From assembly GCA_031826515.1 (NCBI GenBank), contig CP134536.1, positions 3,726,501 through 3,790,500 of the forward strand: a stretch of 64,000 nt of DNA, given 5' to 3'. The notes under the pieces are model-generated. The model saw only the letters and a program-made list of their open reading frames with translations, had not been told where the DNA came from and did not search any database. The translations under genes and the position numbers were made by a program. This stretch comes from Flavobacteriaceae bacterium HL-DH10 (lineage in GTDB: Bacteria > Bacteroidota > Bacteroidia > Flavobacteriales > Flavobacteriaceae). Shown in pieces: positions 26,396 through 33,596 of this stretch; the stretch's first letter is position 1; each line of letters opens with the position of its first letter.

Positions 26396-27148
26396 ATGAA
26401 AACACTTATAAAATCTTTAGTAATAATAAGTGCATTATGCTTATTTATTAATATGTCATATGCACAAAAAATGTATCAAATTCATCAAGACAATGTTAAG
26501 CCTTCTATGGTAAGTTTATATGAGAAAACGGCTAAAGAATTCACAGAAGCTTGTAATAAACACAATCCACAAGCTCCTTGGATAACCGCAACAACTGGTA
26601 ACATGCAGTATTTATACATTAGCCCATTAGAAAATTTTGCGGCATTAGATGAAAATGTTTTTTCTGATATGAGAAAAGCTATGGGAGATAGTTGGAGTAA
26701 TATATTTAAAAATTTTAATAAATGCTATGATTCTCATTCGGACTATATAATTACATTATCAGAAAAATTATCATATATGCCAGAAGGTATTACTCAAATG
26801 CAAGAAGGACAAAATTATAGAAATTGGTATTACCTATATTATACTCCAGAAAATGGTGAAAATATATTGGAAGCCATAAAAGGAGTTAAAGAATTATTTA
26901 AAAGTAAAGCATCAAAAAGTTATTATCGAATTTATAGAAGTGGCTTTGGATGTCCAGAAAGTTTTTATTTAGTAGCTGTTTCCTCTAAAGACGAATTAGA
27001 TTCGGCTATTAAAGGGAAAGCTAATCAAGAAACGCTAGGCGAAGACAGAAAAGCAGTTTTTGGTAATTTAATGCAATATGTAAGTAGATTTGAAGAAATT
27101 ACTGGAGAAATGAGACCTGATATATCTTATTCGCCAAAATCAAATTAA
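26396..27148 (+). CDS. Secreted protein of unknown function
   Basis: The 250-residue product has a clear signal peptide ending near MSYAQ. The mature part repeats a loose pattern twice: a helix-rich segment (VKPSMVSLYEKTAKEFTEA and ENGENILEAIKGVKELF) each followed by strands ending in Tyr-rich turns. That would fit two alpha/beta-barrel-like halves, but I do not recognise the family with confidence. Two cysteines (in FNKCYDSH and GFGCPESF) are present. It is 30 bases after the NTF2-like lipoprotein gene and 22 bases before a strong terminator. Confidence 0.65.
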   Translation: MKTLIKSLVIISALCLFINMSYAQKMYQIHQDNVKPSMVSLYEKTAKEFTEACNKHNPQAPWITATTGNMQYLYISPLENFAALDENVFSDMRKAMGDSWSNIFKNFNKCYDSHSDYIITLSEKLSYMPEGITQMQEGQNYRNWYYLYYTPENGENILEAIKGVKELFKSKASKSYYRIYRSGFGCPESFYLVAVSSKDELDSAIKGKANQETLGEDRKAVFGNLMQYVSRFEEITGEMRPDISYSPKSN

Positions 27149-27170
27149 CCAACCATCCTTTATTAACCCA

Positions 27171-27201
27171 AAAACCCTTCTTTAAATTAAAGAAGGGTTT
27201 T
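27171..27201. terminator. Bidirectional terminator between 26396 gene and rnpB
   Basis: A stem AAAACCCTTCTTTAA / TTAAAGAAGGGTTTT is perfect over 15 bp in principle; the last few pairs would open to form the loop. It is followed by T residues on both strands. It can end the plus-strand gene and, read on the minus strand, the RNase P RNA. Confidence 0.85.
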
Positions 27202-27207
27202 TTTATG

Positions 27208-27546
27208 AGTAAGTAAATCTATAAGCCGGATTCTGTATATCCTGAACGCGTTTCAGGATCTCTCCTAAAAAAGTTAGAATACCCTTATCATTTATCTGAG
27301 TGCATTGTTACCAATACACTTTAGCTGCCTACCCTCCAGTATCGAGCGTGCCGCCCTCAAGCACTGGTTTACATGACATTGCACCACATAGAGTTTACCT
27401 GGTTTCACTACAGCATTACCTGTACATACTTTCTGTTGCACTTTTCCTAACCTCACGGCTGGTGGCCATTAACCACTATGTTGCACTACGGTGTCCGGAC
27501 TTTCCTCCATTCATTTACATGAACAGTGATAAGGCAATCTACTTGG
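27208..27546 (-). ncRNA. rnpB: RNase P RNA, bacterial type A
   Basis: On the minus strand the conserved 5' element GGAGGAAAGTCCGGACACCG starts near 27508. The conserved 3' element ACAGAATCCGGCTTATAGAT ends near 27216. The two ends can pair as helix P1: AAGTAGAT at 27537-27544 against ATTTACTT at 27211-27218, with one G-U pair. The roughly 340-base length is normal for the RNA subunit of the tRNA 5'-processing enzyme. An 87-codon plus-strand frame inside it is not a gene. A TAATTTTG box lies just upstream and a terminator just downstream. Ends are accurate to a few bases. Confidence 0.95.
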
Positions 27547-27549
27547 GTG

Positions 27550-27557
27550 CAAAATTA
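27550..27557 (-). promoter_or_regulatory. Candidate -7 box of the rnpB promoter
   Basis: Read on the minus strand this is TAATTTTG, a match to TAnnTTTG placed a few bases ahead of the predicted 5' end of RNase P RNA. The -33 element is unclear. Confidence 0.5.
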
Positions 27558-27642
27558 CAATAAACTGAAACTAAAATCTAAATTAAAATCGTTTTTCATG
27601 GCTAGACATCGAATTCCATTGTATTTGAAAAACTAAACATTT

Positions 27643-27731
27643 GGGCGTTACCCTAAAAAAGGGTCAGGCTTTCCGTTACAAGTCCTCGCTCCTAGCGTCG
27701 CTGTGGGCTTTTCTGTTCAATGCTTAACGCG
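27643..27731. repeat. Structured repeat-like element GGGCGTTA...TTAACGC
   Basis: In the 380-base gap after rnpB, an island richer in G+C than its surroundings begins GGGCGTTACCC and ends GCTTAACGC. Terminal inverted repeats GCGTTA (27645-27650) and TAACGC (27725-27730) bound it, and an inner hairpin ACCCT/AGGGT lies near the left end. From memory, elements of this style (GGGCGTTA, GGCTTTCCG, TTAACGC) occur beside stand-alone accessory genes in Bacteroidota, and I suspect a gene-cassette or mobile-element boundary. It encodes no protein. The rest of the gap, to 27917, is plain AT-rich DNA. Confidence 0.45.
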
Positions 27732-27917
27732 CTTATTTGATGGCTTATGATTTTTAATGTAAAGTTATTTTATTTTGGTGAGGTTCGTTTAACAGTTAGT
27801 ATATCTTAAGTTAGCCTTATCAAATATAAGTTATAAATTAAGAATCAAATCAGAAGCTAGCAAACTAGCAACAACCAAATGATAAAACTAAAGTAGCAAT
27901 TTTTTATAGGATACGGT

Positions 27918-27925
27918 GTTGCCCA
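27918..27925. repeat. Left inverted repeat (GTTGCCCA) of the DUF4238 cassette
   Basis: GTTGCCCA here is the exact inverse of TGGGCAAC at 28892-28899. The pair encloses the frameshifted gene at 27929-28875 with only 3 and 16 bases to spare. This suggests that the gene and its flanks arrived as a unit. Confidence 0.4.
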
Positions 27926-27928
27926 AAG

Positions 27929-28875
27929 TTATTTATTTGTTTGATAATCATTCATATCCTTAAATTTAGTCAGATAATTAATATGTTCAAATAAATTTCC
28001 AATTGTAAATTTAGAATCATTTTCTTTAATAGTTTCTTTGTAATATTCGACATAAAAATCAAGTATATCTTTATTTCCAGAGCCAATGAACCTTTCCGAT
28101 ATATTCATTATACAAAGATTGATTCCATTAACAGTAAAATCATCAATAAACAAAGGATTTTTTTTGTTTAAAATCAGAACTTTGTTTTTTGATAAAGGAA
28201 AAATAACTTTTTCAAAAACATTATCTAAAGTCGGTTTATCATTTAAAAACAGAATAGGCATATCTCCAATTAAAAATTCGTAATTAGAATTAGTATTTAG
28301 GCTAAATAATTTCCAGAATTTTATAAGTTTAGTAATTTCCTCTTTACTTGCATCCGAATTGGCTACAATAACTTTTAAGTGTTTTGCAAATTCTGAATTA
28401 TTCAAAATTTCCTCTTTTATTTTTTTTACAGATTCATCTTTATCCGTTAGTCGTTTTCCCGTTTCTATATTTGATAATCCAAAATAAGGATTACAAAGAC
28501 CTTCTTTTTGTATCAATTCTTTTAAAAGAGAATCGGAAGTTGGTGTTCTCCAGAATAAATTTATCATAAAATTTAAGAGACCAGCTTTTTCAAAATCGGA
28601 TGAAGAATCTACTAAACTCTTATTTTTAATGATTTTTTTTACAATTACACTTCCAAAATTATCAAATGGTCCATAAACATTTTTTTCAGAACTCATAATG
28701 ATTTTATTTTCGTGTATAAAGTTGTTTAGGTTTTTTTTAAAAATCGTCTATCAGGAATTGAAGGTGGATAAATTATATCTAATTCTTTGTCATAAACATA
28801 AATCAGTTCATTTTCATTGCAAAATCCTTTTTGAAAGAATATTGGAATATAATGATGATTTATTGACTGTTTCAA
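27929..28875 (-). pseudogene. DUF4238-like gene with a one-base frameshift
   Basis: The longest open frame (27929-28696, 255 codons) lacks the family N-terminus. That N-terminus is present directly upstream in another frame: from a TTG at 28875 it reads KQSINHHYIPIFFQKGF and then NENELIYVYDKELDIIYPP, the usual DUF4238 opening. The two frames join if one A is added to the A8 run (T8 at 28731-28738 on the plus strand), giving about 315 residues. The C-terminal half has FLIGDMPILFLN and VIFPLSKNKVLIL, as expected for the family. Function is unknown. The shift may be a mutation, a sequence error or, less likely, productive slippage. The gene lies between inverted repeats. Confidence 0.7.
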
Positions 28876-28891
28876 TGGCGTTTTTTAATTG

Positions 28892-28899
28892 TGGGCAAC
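28892..28899. repeat. Right inverted repeat (TGGGCAAC) of the DUF4238 cassette
   Basis: This is the exact inverse of GTTGCCCA at 27918-27925. It lies 16 bases upstream of the predicted start of the frameshifted gene. Confidence 0.4.
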
Positions 28900-28923
28900 G
28901 ACTTGATATGAAATCGTTTTAAT

Positions 28924-28946
28924 ACTTCGGCTTCGCTCAGTACAGG
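28924..28946. repeat. Short extragenic repeat of the CTTCGGCTTCGCTCAG type
   Basis: ACTTCGGCTTCGCTCAG followed by TACAGG stands out as G+C-rich in AT-rich DNA. From memory, very similar sequences (CTTCGACTTCGCTCAG) are dispersed between genes in many Bacteroidota. Only one arm is visible here. It lies between the cassette and dnaX. Confidence 0.45.
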
Positions 28947-29086
28947 ATAATTATACCTAATGTTAAACGAAGTTATCATTTTTTTCTGACAAAGTCAAGA
29001 AAAAACATACCATCACAATCAGTATTATTTGTTAATAACTCCTATTAAATTCTAAGTTCAAAATTCTAAATTATCAATTGAATTTT

Positions 29087-29094
29087 TAACTTTG
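29087..29094 (+). promoter_or_regulatory. Candidate -7 box of the dnaX promoter
   Basis: TAACTTTG matches TAnnTTTG and is identical to the -7 box of the yebC promoter. It lies 47 bases before the dnaX start. No TTTG is found 19-21 bases upstream. Confidence 0.4.
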
Positions 29095-29141
29095 TTATCT
29101 ATTCAATAAGCATCTTAAGATGTTTAAATAATTAGGCAAAA

Positions 29142-30865
29142 TTGGAACACTTTGTAGTATCGGCTAGAAAATACAGACCCCAAACGTTTAAAGACGTTGT
29201 GGGACAGCAGGCTATTACAAATACCTTATTAAATGCCATTGAACACAATCATTTAGCACAAGCCTTACTGTTTACAGGGCCTCGTGGTGTTGGCAAAACA
29301 ACCTGTGCCCGTATTTTAGCTAAAATGATTAATAGTGAAGGCAATGATACTGAAGATGAAGATTTTGCTTTTAATATTTTCGAATTAGATGCAGCATCAA
29401 ACAACTCGGTTGATGATATTAGAAGTTTAACCGATCAGGTTCGTATTCCGCCACAGGTTGGAAAATATAAAGTTTATATTATTGATGAGGTACACATGTT
29501 ATCTCAGGCGGCTTTTAATGCGTTTCTTAAAACGCTAGAAGAACCCCCAAAGCATTGTATTTTCATTTTAGCAACTACTGAAAAGCATAAAATAATACCA
29601 ACCATCTTATCGCGTTGTCAAATTTTTGATTTTAAACGTATTACCGTTAAAGATGCAAAAGATTATTTAAAATATATAGCAGAAGAACAAGGTATAACTG
29701 CCGATGATGATGCGCTTCATATTATTGCTCAAAAGGCAGATGGCGCTATGCGTGACGCCCTTTCTATATTTGATCGCGTGGTTAGTTTTTCAGGAAAAAA
29801 CCTAACACGACAAGCTGTAACCGAAAATTTAAATGTACTTGATTATGATACCTATTTTACAAGTACAGACTATATTTTAGAAAATAAAATACCCGAACTT
29901 TTACTACAATTTAATAATACGCTTTCCAAAGGTTTTGATGGGCATCACTACATTGCTGGTTTAGCATCTCATTTTAGAGATTTATTAGTCAGCAAAACAC
30001 CAGAAACTATTGAATTGCTTGAAGTAGGCGATCAAACAAAAGCTAAATACTTAGAACAGTCGCAAAAAGCATCTCAAGACTTTCTGTTAAAGGCTATAGA
30101 ACTAGCAAACGACTGCGATCTCAAGTATAAAACCAGTAAAAACCAACGACTACTCGTTGAATTATGTATCATGCAGCTTGCCTCTATCACTTTTGATGGA
30201 GAAAAAAAAATAGCAAACATTACATAATACCAGCTTCTTATTTTAAAAACAAGGGCATTACTCCTATTCCTGTTAAAGTTCCTGAGCAAAATTCTACTCA
30301 AGAAATAAATACTTCAAATAAAACAGAAACAACCACTGTAGCGTCTAAACATATAGAATCTCTACAAGTAAAAGAGCCTCCTAAAATTGTATTAAAACAA
30401 AATACGAAGCGAACTTCTGGACTTTCATTAAGTAGTATAAGAGCAAAAAAAGAGCATCTCATAAAACAAATGGATGTTGTTGTTGATGAAGAAGATTTAC
30501 CAAAAGAAGATTTTACCGAAGAAGCATTAAGAAGTTATTGGAAAAAATTCACAGATATTTTAATAGAAAAAGGAAAGCACAATTTGGCTTCTATTCTATC
30601 TATGGATACGCCTAAAGTAAAAGGAACAACCGTATATTTAGAATACCCAAATGCAACAAATAAAGTAGAATTAGAACGTCAGCAATATGATTTAATGTCA
30701 TATTTAAGAAAGTCACTAAATAACTATGATATTAGTTTAGAAATTACCGTGAACGAAGTTCTTGAAAAACAATATACTTATACGTCTGCTGATAAATTTG
30801 AAAAATTAAATGAAAAAAACCCTAATTTAGATCTTTTAAGAAGAACTTTTGATTTAGACATTTAA
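29142..30865 (+). CDS. dnaX: DNA polymerase III gamma/tau subunit, read through an A9 frameshift site
   Basis: Frame 0 encodes 361 residues (29142-30227): clamp-loader domains I-III with Walker A GPRGVGKTT, Walker B VYIIDEVHML, LEEPPKHCIFILATTE and SRCQIFDFK. Shortly before its stop lies A9 (30202-30210). A -1 shift there opens 218 more codons, ending at 30865, with linker LKQNTKRTSGLSLSSIRAKK and a tau-type C-terminal domain (LRSYWKKFTDILIEKGKHN). Gamma would be 361 residues and tau 574. In Thermus, dnaX makes both forms by slippage on A9, and in E. coli by ribosomal frameshifting on A6G. The cysteine-rich zinc module usual after Walker A is absent; INSEGNDTEDED stands in its place. A sequencing error is the alternative. 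Confidence 0.88.
30202..30210 (+). promoter_or_regulatory. Putative slippage/frameshift site (A9) in dnaX
   Basis: Frame 0 reads GAA AAA AAA ATA across nine consecutive A residues, so A AAA AAA is available for a -1 shift and the run itself for RNA polymerase slippage. GGAG directly precedes the run. The -1 frame is open without interruption to 30865, and frame 0 ends at 30227. No strong downstream hairpin is seen, which favours transcriptional slippage over ribosomal frameshifting. Confidence 0.6.
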
Positions 30866-30875
30866 AACACTGTAT

Positions 30876-31445
30876 ATGAAAAAGTTACTATTATCTATTT
30901 TATTATTGAGCATTATCTTTATTAGTTGTGATGGTAGAGATAGAAGATACAAATCAAATGCTGAAGTTTTACAAGAATCAAACCTTTTAAAATCATTTTC
31001 TGCTCAAACAAAATTCTTTCCAAATGAATCTGTAGAGATTATTACAGATACTATTTTTAATAATGGGTTTCATGTAAAATTAAAATACAATGCGCTTGAA
31101 AATGATTTTATTTCAAAAACAATACAATCTAATAACGATGCTTTAATTCATAATAATTATAAAAACTTTGAAGCAATCATATTAGTTTTAAAAGATGAAA
31201 AAATTATTTCTAAAGGCATTATAAATAAAACATTATTCCAAAATCATGAAACACCTTCATTTTGGAAAAACGCTATTATGCAATATGTTTGGATAAATTA
31301 TGAAACATCAACTGATACTCATATAATTTTAAACACGTCGTTTCATATTCCTGAAACAGATATATTTAAGGATTTTTCTATAAGTATTGATACCTTTGGA
31401 AATATTGAAATATCAAAAATTAACCTTATCGAAAGTACCATATAA
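30876..31445 (+). CDS. Lipoprotein of unknown function
   Basis: The 189-residue product has a lipoprotein signal ending in FISC (Cys at about residue 18). It then has alternating strands and helices with no motif I recognise. No catalytic cluster of residues stands out. It lies between dnaX (ten bases upstream) and miaE (two bases downstream), so it is probably co-transcribed with both. Confidence 0.75.
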   Translation: MKKLLLSILLLSIIFISCDGRDRRYKSNAEVLQESNLLKSFSAQTKFFPNESVEIITDTIFNNGFHVKLKYNALENDFISKTIQSNNDALIHNNYKNFEAIILVLKDEKIISKGIINKTLFQNHETPSFWKNAIMQYVWINYETSTDTHIILNTSFHIPETDIFKDFSISIDTFGNIEISKINLIESTI

Positions 31446-31447
31446 TT

Positions 31448-32030
31448 ATGTTAGGACTTAAACTACCAACAGACCCACGTTGGGTTAATATTGTAGAAAA
31501 AAATATTGAAGAAATACTTACCGATCATGCGTTTTGCGAACAAAAAGCGACAAGTACAGCCATTTCTTTAATTGTTAGTTTCCCTGAATATACAGAACTC
31601 GTACAAGAAATGACGGCTTTAGTAAAAGAAGAAATGAGTCATTTTAAAATGGTTCATGATATTATTATAAAACGGGGTTGGACTTTAGGTAGAGATAGAA
31701 GAGATGATTATGTTATTCAGCTCATAAAATTCTTTCCAAAAGGTGGTAGTAGAACAACTCAATTGGTACATAGGCTTCTTTACGCAGCATTAATTGAAGC
31801 AAGAAGCTGTGAACGCTTTAGATTATTGTCTGAAGCATTAGAAGACAAAGAATTGGCTACTTTTTATAGAAATTTAATGGCTAGTGAAGCAAACCACTAT
31901 ACGATGTTTTTAGGTTTTGCTAGAAAGTATGGTAATAAAAAAAGAAGTTGATACCAAATGGCAGCAACTTCTTGAATATGAATCTGAAATTATTAGTAAT
32001 TTAGGTAAAACTGAAGCTATACACGGTTAA
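31448..32030 (+). CDS. miaE: tRNA-(ms2io6A)-hydroxylase with a frameshift near its 3' end
   Basis: The first 163 residues match MiaE, a diiron enzyme that hydroxylates the 2-methylthio-N6-isopentenyl adenosine next to the tRNA anticodon. Iron ligands are in the helices KEEMSHFKMVHD, ALIEARSCERF and ASEANHYTMF. The frame ends at 31951 with GNKKRS after an A7 run (31937-31943). With one A fewer, it continues EVDTKWQQLLEYESEI and ends SNLGKTEAIHG at 32030, giving about 193 residues, the normal family length and tail. The catalytic core is intact, so the shorter form may still work. A homopolymer sequence error is the likeliest cause. Confidence 0.85.
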
Positions 32031-32599
32031 AATTTGTAACCAACTCCAATTTGTATATTTGTATTTTTTGCTGTAATTCCTTGTGCATCATCAAATATAT
32101 CAGAGATACCATAAGTATACCTAACATCAGTAAACAACACGTGAGTTAATTTATATTCAATTCCTGCCACACCAGAATATGCAAAATTTTGAATACCGTC
32201 TTCATACTTGTATACTTTTAATCCAACTTGTGGTCCTAAACCAAAATGAATTTTTTCACTTATTCTAAATCTTAATAAAATTGGAATTTGAATGTAATCT
32301 AAATGTAAAACTTCTGCTTTAGCGCCTTCAGGAGAAAACTGTATTTCTGGAACTAATGAAATCGTTTTAGATAAACCTATATCTGCAAAAAAACCAACAT
32401 AAAAACTGTTTCTATGCTTATTCTCCATGGTTGGAGTAGCATCAAAATCTAAATTAGAAATGGTTAATCCAGTTCTAACACCATATTTAACACCTTGAAA
32501 TGTTGAGCCTTTAGCCTTTTCTTCCTTAGTTTCTTTTTCTTGAGAAAAACTAGAAAAAGAAATAACAAGTAGGATTGTTAATAGTAATAGTCTTTTCAT
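32027..32599 (-). CDS. Outer-membrane beta-barrel protein (PorT-like family)
   Basis: The 190-residue protein has a signal peptide ending near SFSSFSQ and a mature part built of alternating amphipathic strands with Gly turns, such as VKYGVRTGLTISNL, NSFYVGFFADIGLS, ILLRFRISEKIHFGLGPQVG and TDVRYTYGISDIF. It ends in a terminal aromatic (VGYKF), as outer-membrane barrels do. It resembles the small barrel proteins annotated as porin family or PorT-like in Bacteroidota. Whether it serves type IX secretion cannot be told. Its stop overlaps the predicted extended end of miaE by four bases in a convergent arrangement. Confidence 0.8.
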   Translation of the reverse strand: MKRLLLLTILLVISFSSFSQEKETKEEKAKGSTFQGVKYGVRTGLTISNLDFDATPTMENKHRNSFYVGFFADIGLSKTISLVPEIQFSPEGAKAEVLHLDYIQIPILLRFRISEKIHFGLGPQVGLKVYKYEDGIQNFAYSGVAGIEYKLTHVLFTDVRYTYGISDIFDDAQGITAKNTNIQIGVGYKF

Positions 32600-32689
32600 A
32601 ATTAAATAGTTTTGGGTTATAATTCTATTGCGACGAATATATATTAATTATGCTATATACTAATATTTTAAAAGATAAAGTGCAAAATA

Positions 32690-33595
32690 TTACTGTGTAT
32701 TGCTTGAAACCGTATCATAATAAATACTTTTTATTATACCATCTGCTAATCCAATTTTTGGAACATATATGTTTTTTGCTCCACTCCATTTCATTGAAGA
32801 AAGGTAAATTCTCATAGCTGGAATGATTACATCTGCTCTATCTTGGTTTAAATCAAGTTCGGTAATTCGCTCTTCATAAGAATACGTTTGGAGCATATTA
32901 TAATACGAAGTCAGATAAAAATAGGTTAATGGTTTACCCATTGCTTTTCCCGATATTTTAAATATTTTATTGATGTTTCCACCGGACCCAATAACACTAA
33001 TTTTATCATAACCCATGGCATTTAATTTTATCCATTCTTCTAATTCTTGCCAAGATTCTTTTTTCACCATATCATTAAGCAAGCGAACAGTACCTATTTT
33101 AAATGAACGAGATGCCACTGGTTTTCCTTGATGAATTACAGTAAATTCTGTACTACCACCACCAACATCAACATATAAATATGTTTTATTATTATCTATA
33201 TATTTATTTAAATCTGTAGCTGCAATAATAGCGGCTTCTTCTTCACCCCCAATAATATCAATACTTATACCTGCTTGCTCTAAAACTAAATCTACAATCC
33301 TTTTTCCGTTTTCAGATTCTCGCATTGCCGATGTTGCACAGGCTTTGTATTTTACCACTTTATGAGATTTCATTAAGAGTTTAAATGCTAACATCGTATC
33401 TAACATACGCTGGGTATTATCTTTAGAAATTCTATTTTTAATAAAAACATCAGCCCCTAAACGAATGGGAACACGTACTAATGAGTTTTTTTTAAACTGA
33501 ACAGGTTTACCCTTTTGCTCAATAATATTTGAAATTAGTAATCTTACCGCGTTTGATCCTATATCTATAGCTGCGTATTTTTTTATTGAAAGCAT
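32690..33595 (-). CDS. ppx: Exopolyphosphatase (Ppx/GppA family)
   Basis: The 301-residue protein has the actin-like phosphate loop AAIDIGSNAVRLLI at the N-terminus, ATSAMRESENG, and the second loop LYVDVGGGSTEFTVI. It corresponds to the catalytic domains only, without the C-terminal HD-like part of E. coli Ppx, which is usual in Bacteroidota. It would hydrolyse polyphosphate or pppGpp in the cytoplasm. One base separates it from ppk1 upstream, so synthesis and breakdown enzymes are made from one transcript. Confidence 0.92.
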   Translation of the reverse strand: MLSIKKYAAIDIGSNAVRLLISNIIEQKGKPVQFKKNSLVRVPIRLGADVFIKNRISKDNTQRMLDTMLAFKLLMKSHKVVKYKACATSAMRESENGKRIVDLVLEQAGISIDIIGGEEEAAIIAATDLNKYIDNNKTYLYVDVGGGSTEFTVIHQGKPVASRSFKIGTVRLLNDMVKKESWQELEEWIKLNAMGYDKISVIGSGGNINKIFKISGKAMGKPLTYFYLTSYYNMLQTYSYEERITELDLNQDRADVIIPAMRIYLSSMKWSGAKNIYVPKIGLADGIIKSIYYDTVSSNTQ

Positions 33596-33596
33596 A

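Noticed and set aside
27300-27563. An 87-codon plus-strand reading frame with an ATG
   Set aside because: It lies inside the RNase P RNA gene, whose conserved ends and P1 pairing are clear on the other strand.
27643-27731. Integron attC site
   Set aside because: The GCGTTA and TAACGC ends are suggestive, but the GTTRRRY/RYYYAAC core pair is not satisfied and no integrase gene is in the window. Kept only as an unexplained element.
28698-28922. Plus-strand reading frame of 74 codons beside the DUF4238-like gene
   Set aside because: It is antisense to the conserved DUF4238 N-terminus read on the minus strand.
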